Below are positions 1-7,263 of a stretch of 14,589 bases of DNA, piece by piece; position 1 is the stretch's first letter; each line of letters starts with the position of its first letter. This DNA is from Candidatus Omnitrophota bacterium (lineage in GTDB: Bacteria > Ratteibacteria > UBA8468 > B48-G9 > JAFGKM01), in NCBI GenBank assembly GCA_023819545.1, contig JAMWCA010000019.1, positions 1 through 14,589 of the forward strand, in the 5' to 3' direction. Both the position numbers and the translations under genes were made by a program. Under the pieces are notes generated by a model, which ran no database searches, was not told the origin of the DNA, and saw only the letters and a list, made by a program, of their open reading frames with translations.

Positions 1-32
1 TATATGCAAAAAGTATGCTAAGTTTTAAAAGT

Positions 33-60
33 TTGAAAGTTTAATAAAAAATTGTAAAAT
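33..60 (+). promoter_or_regulatory. Possible sigma70-type promoter ahead of the gene chain
   Basis: TTGAAA at 33-38 and TAAAAT at 55-60 each match the housekeeping -35 and -10 consensus at five of six positions, with a 16-base spacer. Transcription would then start about 7 bases downstream, at roughly 66-68, almost on the ATG at 69. No Shine-Dalgarno precedes that ATG, so the first mRNA could be leaderless or nearly so. Three AGTTT repeats (21-25, 30-34, 38-42) lie in the same leader. In DNA this AT-rich such matches arise easily by chance, so this is a candidate only. A frame open from base 1 and closing at TAA 19-21 could be the tail of an upstream gene, but it is too short to judge. Confidence 0.3.
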
Positions 61-68
61 AATAGAAT

Positions 69-1694
69 ATGAAAGGTATATTAATTACAACTGCAGGAAT
101 ACCAAGAAGTTTGTCTGATTTTATTCCTGATAATGGTCTTGCTTTACTTGCTTCCTGTTTGATTAGAAATAATGTAGATGTTGAAATTTTTGATTTTAAT
201 CTACCGTCTATTTTTGATGAAGTTTATACAGTAGAAATAAAGAAATTTCTTTGTAAATTTGCAAATAAAATTTTTATTGAACAAAAGAGACCAAGTGTTT
301 TTGAAATATTAAGATTGAAATGTGTTTCAAGGGAAATTGAAAGACGTAAGAATATGTATATAGAGAAATTAAAAGATGAACTGTTAACAAAAATAGAAAA
401 AGAAAAAATTGATTTTGTTGGATTTAAACTCTGGGCTGGTGATGGATTTGACTGGTCTATAGAGATAGGAAGATATTTAAAAAAACAAAAACCAGAAATT
501 AAAATATTTGGTGGTGGTCCACAAGTAGATATTTTTGAACATTTAATTTTTGAAAGAGGAGATTTTTTTGATGCTTTATGTTATGGAGAAGGAGAAGAGA
601 CAATTGTTGAACTTATAAAATTTATTCAAGGTCGAAATAAACTTAAGGATATACCAAATATAATTTATAAAGAAGATGGGAGAATTTTCAAAACAGAAAG
701 AAGATATATTGAAAGATTAGATGAATTACCTTTTCCTATATATAAAAAAGATGTTTATTGGAATATAGATAAAAAGTTGAAGGTGTTTGTAATAGATGAA
801 AGTAGAGGTTGTCAAAATGCCTGTTTTTTCTGTATTCATCCAAAGAAAAGCGGTAAGAGGAAAAAGAAATCAATTGAAAAATTGATAGAAGAAATAAATT
901 TTTATATTAATAACTACAACACATATCTCTATAGATTTGCCGGTTCAAGTACTCCAGGAGATTTAATTTTGGATTTTTCAAAAAAGATAATTGAACAAGG
1001 AATAAAAATTGATTATGCTTGTTCAGGTTATGCTGAAGAATTTGATATTGATTTTGAGATTTTGAAAAAATCAGGGTGTCAATCTATATTTTTTGGTGTT
1101 GAATCAGGTAATGAAGAAATATTAAAAAAAGGAATGAACAAAAATGTAGAAAAGGGAAAAATGATGCAAGTTTTGAAAAAATGTAAACAAGCAGGAATTT
1201 TTACTGTAGCAAGTTTAATTTATCCAGCACCTTTTGAAACAGAACAAACAAGAAAAGAAACAATTGAATTTTTAAAACAAGTTAATGTAGATTCCTGTTT
1301 AATTCAATTTCCTGGCATTTATCCTGGAACAATGTGGTTTAAATATCCTGAAAGATTTAATTTTGAGGTAGATAAAGAAACATATCCATTAAAAGTTATG
1401 AACTATAAAATAAAAGCACTTTTTCCTCCGACAATGTGGCAGCCGCTTCCTTATAAAGTTAATGGTATGAGTTTTAAAGAATTTGCATACGAAACAGAAA
1501 AATTTCAGAAAGATGTTTTGAAACTTGGAATAAATACTTCAATTTCAAATGAAGATTATCTTTTTTATTTGTATAGTAGCTTTAATAATACAGAAGAATT
1601 TTTGAGATTTAACAGGGTTTATTTTTATTCAGGAGATAGTGAAAAACTAAAAGAAGAAATTGAAAGAATAAATAAGGAAAGTCAGAAGAAATGA
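69..1694 (+). CDS. B12-binding radical SAM enzyme, substrate unknown
   Basis: This 541-residue protein has the layout of class B (cobalamin-dependent) radical SAM enzymes. Residues 1 to about 200 form a Rossmann-like B12-binding domain, with a glycine-rich turn GGGPQ at 148-152. The radical SAM core follows: Cys248, Cys252 and Cys255 form the CxxxCxxC motif that ligates the 4Fe-4S cluster, and FGVESG at 342-347 is a typical core motif of the family. Such enzymes cleave SAM to a 5'-deoxyadenosyl radical and often methylate or rearrange unactivated carbons. About 120 C-terminal residues after the core carry no motif I recognise. The ATG at 69 has no Shine-Dalgarno and may begin a near-leaderless message. 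The stop overlaps the KAS start as ATGA, so the two are probably translationally coupled and may share a lipid- or polyketide-like substrate. The family is certain from the motifs; the reaction is not known. Confidence 0.88.
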   Translation: MKGILITTAGIPRSLSDFIPDNGLALLASCLIRNNVDVEIFDFNLPSIFDEVYTVEIKKFLCKFANKIFIEQKRPSVFEILRLKCVSREIERRKNMYIEKLKDELLTKIEKEKIDFVGFKLWAGDGFDWSIEIGRYLKKQKPEIKIFGGGPQVDIFEHLIFERGDFFDALCYGEGEETIVELIKFIQGRNKLKDIPNIIYKEDGRIFKTERRYIERLDELPFPIYKKDVYWNIDKKLKVFVIDESRGCQNACFFCIHPKKSGKRKKKSIEKLIEEINFYINNYNTYLYRFAGSSTPGDLILDFSKKIIEQGIKIDYACSGYAEEFDIDFEILKKSGCQSIFFGVESGNEEILKKGMNKNVEKGKMMQVLKKCKQAGIFTVASLIYPAPFETEQTRKETIEFLKQVNVDSCLIQFPGIYPGTMWFKYPERFNFEVDKETYPLKVMNYKIKALFPPTMWQPLPYKVNGMSFKEFAYETEKFQKDVLKLGINTSISNEDYLFYLYSSFNNTEEFLRFNRVYFYSGDSEKLKEEIERINKESQKK

Positions 1695-2926
1695 AAAGAA
1701 GAGTTGTTATAACAGGAATAGGGGTTATTTCTCCAAATGGTATAGGTAAAGAAAACTTTTGGAATGCTTTGAAAAAAGGAAAAAGCGGAATAAGAAAAAT
1801 AACTTCATTTGATACAACTGATTTACCTGTTAAAATTGCAGGAGAAGTAATAGATTTTAAACCAGAAGATTATATTGCAGATAAGAAAAAAATAAGAAGG
1901 ATGGCAAGGTTTTCACAATTTGCAGTCGCTTGTGCAAAAATGGCGATTGAAGACAGTAATTTGAATTTGAAAAAAATAGAAACAGAAAAAATGTTGGTTT
2001 GTCTTGGGGTGAGTACCAGTGCAATGGATTTGATAGAATCTCAACACAAAAAATTCTTAATTAAAGGGTATAAAGGAATAACCCCTTTTGGAATTTTTGC
2101 AGCAACACCAAACATGGCATGTCAGGAAATTTTAAATGAATTATCTTTGGAAATTCCTTTAACTACCATAGCAAGTGGTTGTGCAGCAGGATTAGATGCA
2201 ATTGGAACAGGTTATAAAGAAATTCAAAATGGTAATTATGAAGTAGTTATAGGCGGAGGGATAGATGCTTCAATTACATCTTTAATAATAGGCGGACTTT
2301 GTAGTTCTAATATTATGAGTAAAAGAAACCAAGAGCCTGAGAAAGCAAGTAGACCTTTTGACAAATTTAGAGATGGTGGTATTTTGTCTGAGGGAGGAGC
2401 AATATTGATTCTTGAAAATTTAACCCATGCAATAAAAAGGAATGCAAAAATATACGGAGAAATTATTGGTTATGGAAAATGGGGAGAAAGAGAGATAACA
2501 AACCCTGGACAAGGTTTTGAGTATGCTATGAAATTGTGTTTAAAAGATGCTTTTTTAAAACCTGAATCAATAGATTATATTTCAGCACATGGACCATCTG
2601 ACCCATTATTAGATTATTTTGAAACATTAGCAATTAAAAAAGTTTTTGGCGAATATTCATATAAAATACCTATTTCTTCAATAAAATCAATGATAGGGAA
2701 TCCTTTTAGTTCTGGCGGTGTTTTACAATTAATATCAGGAATAATGGCATTAACACAAAAAATATTACCACCAACAATAAATTATGAATATCCAGACCCT
2801 TTATGTGACCTTGATTATGTTCCGAACAAACCAAGAATATGCGATGTTAAATATTGTTTAGTAAATTCTCATGGTTTTGGCGGAAGTAATTCTTCTTTAA
2901 TTATAAAAAAATATGAGGATAAATAG
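1691..2926 (+). CDS. Beta-ketoacyl-ACP synthase II-like protein with Cys-His-Asn triad
   Basis: The 411-residue length and thiolase fold match FabF-type condensing enzymes, which extend acyl-ACP with malonyl-ACP by decarboxylative Claisen condensation. The N-terminus RRVVITGIGVISPNG is the standard family start. The nucleophile Cys164 sits in ASGCAAG, His300 in AHGPSDP (usually HGTSTP), and the conserved Lys332 in IKSM. Where FabF has its second catalytic His in the KSMTGH motif, this protein reads KSMIGN, so the residue is Asn337. The result is a Cys-His-Asn triad as in KAS III and chalcone synthase, on a KAS II scaffold. The C-terminal glycine loop NSHGFGGSN is present, with His at the first of the two usual Phe positions. 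Because the Cys is kept, it is not a chain-length factor. It overlaps the radical SAM gene by four bases and the kinase gene by fourteen. It is more likely a specialised synthase than the housekeeping FabF; substrate unknown. Confidence 0.88.
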   Translation: MKRRVVITGIGVISPNGIGKENFWNALKKGKSGIRKITSFDTTDLPVKIAGEVIDFKPEDYIADKKKIRRMARFSQFAVACAKMAIEDSNLNLKKIETEKMLVCLGVSTSAMDLIESQHKKFLIKGYKGITPFGIFAATPNMACQEILNELSLEIPLTTIASGCAAGLDAIGTGYKEIQNGNYEVVIGGGIDASITSLIIGGLCSSNIMSKRNQEPEKASRPFDKFRDGGILSEGGAILILENLTHAIKRNAKIYGEIIGYGKWGEREITNPGQGFEYAMKLCLKDAFLKPESIDYISAHGPSDPLLDYFETLAIKKVFGEYSYKIPISSIKSMIGNPFSSGGVLQLISGIMALTQKILPPTINYEYPDPLCDLDYVPNKPRICDVKYCLVNSHGFGGSNSSLIIKKYEDK

Positions 2927-5390
2927 TTTATCAATTGCATTTTTAATAGTTAGTTTGATAAACTTTGGTTTTGGTTTACTTGTAATTTTTAGAAGTAAAA
3001 AAAAATTGTCAAACAGGATATTTTCGCTTCTTTGTTTCCAATTATCTATCTGGGCTTTAATTTCTTTTTTTATTGCTACTGTAATTAATACTAAAATTGG
3101 TGAGTTTCTTGTAAGATTGGCTTTTGCTTATGATTCCTTCATCCCTTTTACCTTTTATATATTTGTCTCAACAATCGGTGAAAAAAGTTTTCCTAAACAT
3201 GAGAAAAGAAAGATTGTTTTTCTTTTTTTTCTTAGTTTATGTAATTCTATTTTATCATTTTCTCCAAATTTTATAATTGAAACATATTTTACGCAACCAG
3301 GGATTTTTCAGAATATCAAATCAAGTTTGATGGTTAAATATGGAAAATTAGAATTATCTATATACCTTTTGAATATCCTTTTTATGCTTATTTTAGGACT
3401 GGCAAATCTTTACAAGAAGAAAAAAAGTTGTTCAGGAATTTTAAATCTTGAAATTCAATATATATTTTTAGGTGTTTCATTGGCAACTATTTTTGTAATA
3501 TCTCTCCATATTTTCCCGATACTTTTTGAAACAAGTATTACAGATAGATTGGGCCCTTTTGCTTCCATTATTATGGTTGGAATAATGATTTATGGAATTT
3601 CAAAATATAAAATAATGGATATAACTCTTGTCTATGAAAAAATTTCTTTATATCTACTTCATTTATTGTCTTTAGTTATTATATATTTTCTTGTTCATTT
3701 TATCTTAAATAAAATTCTCATTTTTTTCGCAATTGAACCTAAAAATTGGCCTTTATTTATAAGTGGATTTTCAGTTGCAATACTTTTTAATCCTTTAAAA
3801 GAGAAAATACAAAATTTCTTGAGGATTAAAGTTTTAAAATATGATATAGAAATATTTACTCAGAGAATTTTTAGAACTCTTTTTACTTTTGATGAAATAA
3901 AGATTATCTTTAAAAATTTAATCACTGAACTTAAAAATTTTTTAAATGTTCCAGAAAAAGTTCTATTTATAATAAAAAATAAAGATGATTTTCCTTTTGA
4001 GAAGAAAGACCTTCCTGATGAAGTAGATGTAGTTTATAAAGAAAATCTTACAATTTTTAATTTACTTGAAAAGAATAAGATTGTAATTGAAGAAGAGGAA
4101 GCAAGATTGGAAGATATCTATCCTGACAGAAGAAAAATTGTGGAAGAATTTAATCTACTTGGATACAATGTTGGAGTTGCAATAGTACAAAGAGAAAAAA
4201 TTGTTGGTGGTATATTTTTAAAAAGCAAAATTGATAATAAAGTTTTTACATATAGAGACCAATTATTATTAACTAATTTAGGATATCAACTTGGTGTGTC
4301 TCTTGAAACATTAAAATTATATCATCAGATTTCAGAAATAAATAGTTATATTAAAAATCTTCTTGATAATGCAACATTTGGAGTTATAAGTTTTGATAAA
4401 GATGGAACGGTGAGATTTATGAATTCTATTATGGAAGAAATCTTAGGTAGTAGTAAAGAACTTTTACAAAAACACTTTTCTCAAATTTTACCTGAAAAGA
4501 TTATACCAAAAGTGAAAGAACTCTATTTAAAACTTGAAAAACAAGTAAAAACAGATGAAATATTTTTTAATGATAAAATTTTCAATATAATTATAACCTC
4601 CATTTTTGATGAGAAAGAAGAGTTTCTCGGAGTTCAGGTTATATTTACAGACATAACAAAAATAAGACAACTTGAACAAGAAATAAGAATGAAAGAAAAA
4701 CTTGCTTCTCTTGGTGTTATGGCTGCAGGATTAGCTCACGAAATTAAAAATCCACTAGTTGCTATTAAAACATTTGTTGACCTTTTACCAGATAGATTAA
4801 ATGATAAAGAGTTTGTAAATGAATATCCTAAACTTCTTCGTCAAGAAATAGACAGAATAAATCATCTTATTGAACAAATTTTACTTTTTTCAAAACCTCA
4901 GATAACTAAAATGGAATTTGTTAATTTGAACGAAATAATAGAATCAACTATTACACTTATGAATTTCCAATTTTCTAATAAACCAATTAGAATAATAAAG
5001 AATATACCAAAAGAAAATGTTATAATAAAAGGTGATGGAGAAAAATTGAAACAGGTATTTTTAAATATATTTATGAATAGTTTTGAAGCTATTAATAATA
5101 AAAAAGAAGGATATATTGAAGTTAGTTTAAGCCAGGCAAATGAGAAAGTAGAGATTGTGATAAGTGATAATGGTTCTGGAATAAAGAAAGAAATAATGGA
5201 TAAAATTTTTGACCCATTTTTTACAACAAAAGAAAAGGGAACAGGTTTAGGTTTATCAATTGTTTTAAGAATATTAGAAGAACATAAAGGGAAAATTAGG
5301 ATAGAAAGCAATTTAAATCAAGGCACTAAAGTGTTTATTGAAATACCAAAGTTAGAAGGAAAAGATGAAATATTTGATGATAATAACTGA
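2913..5390 (+). CDS. Polytopic membrane sensor histidine kinase (GAF-PAS-HisKA-HATPase)
   Basis: This is an 825-residue sensor kinase. Residues 5-293 contain about eight or nine hydrophobic segments (near 5-27, 34-56, 68-88, 101-118, 148-167, 181-204, 213-229, 243-272, 278-293), resembling the N-terminal 7TM-type sensor modules of PrsK-like kinases. A GAF-like domain (about 325-468) and a PAS domain (about 476-590) follow. The dimerisation/phosphoacceptor helix has HEIKNP with His609. The catalytic domain is intact: the N box holds Asn718 and Asn722, the G1 box is DNGSG at 752-756, the F box is DPFF at 767-770, and the G2 box is GTGLGL at 776-781. It should therefore autophosphorylate His609. 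Likely partners are the three downstream receivers. The start overlaps the KAS gene by 14 bases with no clear Shine-Dalgarno, so translation is probably coupled. The signal it senses is not visible. The architecture is secure; TM count is by eye. Confidence 0.93.
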   Translation: MRINSLSIAFLIVSLINFGFGLLVIFRSKKKLSNRIFSLLCFQLSIWALISFFIATVINTKIGEFLVRLAFAYDSFIPFTFYIFVSTIGEKSFPKHEKRKIVFLFFLSLCNSILSFSPNFIIETYFTQPGIFQNIKSSLMVKYGKLELSIYLLNILFMLILGLANLYKKKKSCSGILNLEIQYIFLGVSLATIFVISLHIFPILFETSITDRLGPFASIIMVGIMIYGISKYKIMDITLVYEKISLYLLHLLSLVIIYFLVHFILNKILIFFAIEPKNWPLFISGFSVAILFNPLKEKIQNFLRIKVLKYDIEIFTQRIFRTLFTFDEIKIIFKNLITELKNFLNVPEKVLFIIKNKDDFPFEKKDLPDEVDVVYKENLTIFNLLEKNKIVIEEEEARLEDIYPDRRKIVEEFNLLGYNVGVAIVQREKIVGGIFLKSKIDNKVFTYRDQLLLTNLGYQLGVSLETLKLYHQISEINSYIKNLLDNATFGVISFDKDGTVRFMNSIMEEILGSSKELLQKHFSQILPEKIIPKVKELYLKLEKQVKTDEIFFNDKIFNIIITSIFDEKEEFLGVQVIFTDITKIRQLEQEIRMKEKLASLGVMAAGLAHEIKNPLVAIKTFVDLLPDRLNDKEFVNEYPKLLRQEIDRINHLIEQILLFSKPQITKMEFVNLNEIIESTITLMNFQFSNKPIRIIKNIPKENVIIKGDGEKLKQVFLNIFMNSFEAINNKKEGYIEVSLSQANEKVEIVISDNGSGIKKEIMDKIFDPFFTTKEKGTGLGLSIVLRILEEHKGKIRIESNLNQGTKVFIEIPKLEGKDEIFDDNN

Positions 5391-7263
5391 AGATAAATCT
5401 ATTGTCCATTCACTGAAAATAATTTTGAAGGATTATATTGTTGAAGATGTGAAGCCTGTTGAAGTAATTGAAAAAATAAAAGAAAGACAACCTTTTTTAA
5501 TTTTTATTGATACCTATTTAAACGAGATAGACCCTTGTGAATTAATTGATAAAATACTTGAAGAGGATGATAAAATACTTATAGTTCCGTTAATTTCATG
5601 TTATGACAAAAAAGCAAAGGAGATTCTTGAAAAAGAAATTTTTGAAATTATAGAGAAACCATATTTAATTGAAAAATTGTTTTTAATATTAAAAAAAGCA
5701 GAAAAATGGGTAAAGGTAAACATAAAAGAAGTTAAACAAGAAGAAAATAAAGAAGTTTTTAAAGATGAAAAGGATGAAAAAAAAGATTTACTTTTCCAGA
5801 TGTTTTTTGATTGTATTACTGAAAATTTTTTAGACATAAAAAAAGCATGTAGTGAAATTGTAAAAAACTTAAGAAGGTATTTTCATTTTAATTATATTTC
5901 ACTTTTTCTAAAAGAAGGACCTTATTTTAAAATCTATTCCAGTATAGGGATAGATGAAAAGTTTTGTGAGAAAATAAGATTAACATTTGATGACCCAATT
6001 ATAAAGTGGTTTGTAGAAAAAGGCAAAATTATCAATATTAAAGAAAAAATTATAAATATTGATTTAAAAAATTTTTCTTCTATATTGAAATGTTCATTAA
6101 TTTTCCCATTGAGAACATTTAATGGAAAATTAGTCGGTTTTTTTTCTGTAGGCGAGAAAAGCACAAATGAAGAAATAACTAAAGAAGAAATTTCTCTTCT
6201 CAATACTCTTTCTGATTATCTTGCTATTATTTTTGATAATTTTTTTCTATATAATGAAATAAATTACCAAAAGAAATATCAAGAATTCATTTTTCAAAAT
6301 TTACCAATTGGTATTTTAGTAGTTGATAAAGATGGTATTGTTAACTTTCTAAACAGAGAAGGAGAAAAAATTTTAAAGACATCTTTTCTTGAATTAAAAG
6401 GAAATAAAATAGAAAAAATTGGTTCTCAGATTGCTGATTTATTCAGAAGGTCTTTATTATATGGTGAAACTGTTTCGCGAAAAGAATTTGAATTTTTACC
6501 AACAAAAACAATACTTGGAATAAGCACAAATATAATGAAAGATGAAAATGGAAATCTTGTTGGAGTTGTAGGTATATTTAGAGATTTAACAGAAATTAAG
6601 GAAATGGAAAAAAAGAAAGAAAATTTTGAGAGAGATAAATTTTGGAGCGCTATTTCTTTCAGATTATCACATGAGTTGAAAAATCCTCTTGTTGCAATAA
6701 ATACTTTTGCACAAATGTTACCTACTATGTATGATGATAAAGAATTTCGTGAAAAATTTTCTGAAATTGTAGTTAAAGAAATTAAAAAAATTAATGAAAT
6801 TGTTGACTGGATTAATAAAATTGGAGAAACTGTTGAATTGAAAAAAGAAGTGATTTTTTTAGACAAATTTATAGAAGATTTTATAAATAATACAGGAATT
6901 AATAGAAAGAATCAGAAAAATCTTACAAAAAAAATTGAAGTAGATATTATTAAATTAAAAGAAGCATTTAATTACTTAATAGAATTTTTAAAAGATGCTG
7001 CAAAAGAAGAAGGTGAAATTTCAATTAATATTGATGAAAAAGATGATATTGGCGAAATTGTCATATGTAAAAAAGGAAAAAATTTCCCTTTTGAAAGAGA
7101 AGAAGAAATTTTTATACCTTTTAATCCTAAAATAAAAACTTCTCTTTCTATAAAAATTCTATTGGCAAAAAAAATTATTGAAGCACATCAGGGAACACTT
7201 AAAGCAATATTTAATTTCAATTGTAAAGATTTTGTTATTAATTTACCTTTAAAAAATGAATAA
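5365..7263 (+). CDS. REC-GAF-PAS-DHp protein with degenerate kinase domain (pseudo-histidine kinase)
   Basis: This soluble 632-residue protein begins with a receiver domain (about 1-112) carrying the acidic pair Glu9-Asp10, phosphoacceptor Asp49 and conserved Lys98. A charged linker leads to a GAF-like domain (about 145-295), a PAS domain (about 303-415) and a phosphoacceptor helix with HELKNP, His436. The last ~125 residues align with the catalytic domain of the upstream kinase but have lost its ATP-binding signatures. The N-box Asn is Phe541, the G1 aspartate region reads CKKGKN (568-573) instead of DNGSG, and the G2 glycines are replaced around KTSLSIK (591-597). ATP binding is therefore unlikely, while His436 could still be phosphorylated in trans. 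Its phosphoacceptor helix matches that of the upstream kinase at about half of positions, suggesting duplication and decay. AGAAGGA at 5354-5360, four bases from the ATG, supports this start over Met5. Relay or heterodimer roles are inference. Confidence 0.9.
   Translation: MKYLMIITEDKSIVHSLKIILKDYIVEDVKPVEVIEKIKERQPFLIFIDTYLNEIDPCELIDKILEEDDKILIVPLISCYDKKAKEILEKEIFEIIEKPYLIEKLFLILKKAEKWVKVNIKEVKQEENKEVFKDEKDEKKDLLFQMFFDCITENFLDIKKACSEIVKNLRRYFHFNYISLFLKEGPYFKIYSSIGIDEKFCEKIRLTFDDPIIKWFVEKGKIINIKEKIINIDLKNFSSILKCSLIFPLRTFNGKLVGFFSVGEKSTNEEITKEEISLLNTLSDYLAIIFDNFFLYNEINYQKKYQEFIFQNLPIGILVVDKDGIVNFLNREGEKILKTSFLELKGNKIEKIGSQIADLFRRSLLYGETVSRKEFEFLPTKTILGISTNIMKDENGNLVGVVGIFRDLTEIKEMEKKKENFERDKFWSAISFRLSHELKNPLVAINTFAQMLPTMYDDKEFREKFSEIVVKEIKKINEIVDWINKIGETVELKKEVIFLDKFIEDFINNTGINRKNQKNLTKKIEVDIIKLKEAFNYLIEFLKDAAKEEGEISINIDEKDDIGEIVICKKGKNFPFEREEEIFIPFNPKIKTSLSIKILLAKKIIEAHQGTLKAIFNFNCKDFVINLPLKNE

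Noticed and set aside
1..68. Sigma54 promoter upstream of the chain, expected because an NtrC-type protein is encoded
   Set aside because: No TGGCAC-N5-TTGC-like pair is visible in 1-68. TGGCAC strings elsewhere (for example near 9124 and 14459) lack a TTGC at the right spacing and lie in coding sequence.
1691..2926. Reading the KAS-like gene as a chain-length factor (KS-beta)
   Set aside because: Chain-length factors lose the nucleophilic Cys; here Cys164 is retained in a normal context, so condensing activity remains plausible.
4898..5311. Open frame on the minus strand opposite the kinase ATPase domain
   Set aside because: It lies wholly inside a gene whose + strand protein has all HATPase motifs. 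The minus-strand product is low-complexity hydrophobic sequence typical of antisense reading in AT-rich DNA.
5377..5379. Alternative start at Met5 of the pseudokinase
   Set aside because: The AGAAGGA site at 5354-5360 is spaced correctly for 5365 and too far from 5377. The four extra residues also complete the first beta strand of the receiver.
5601..6866. Three minus-strand open frames (5601-5837, 5934-6203, 6426-6866) opposite the pseudokinase gene
   Set aside because: All are antisense shadows of the REC, GAF and PAS regions, rich in Ser, Phe and Ile, without recognisable domains or ribosome-binding sites.
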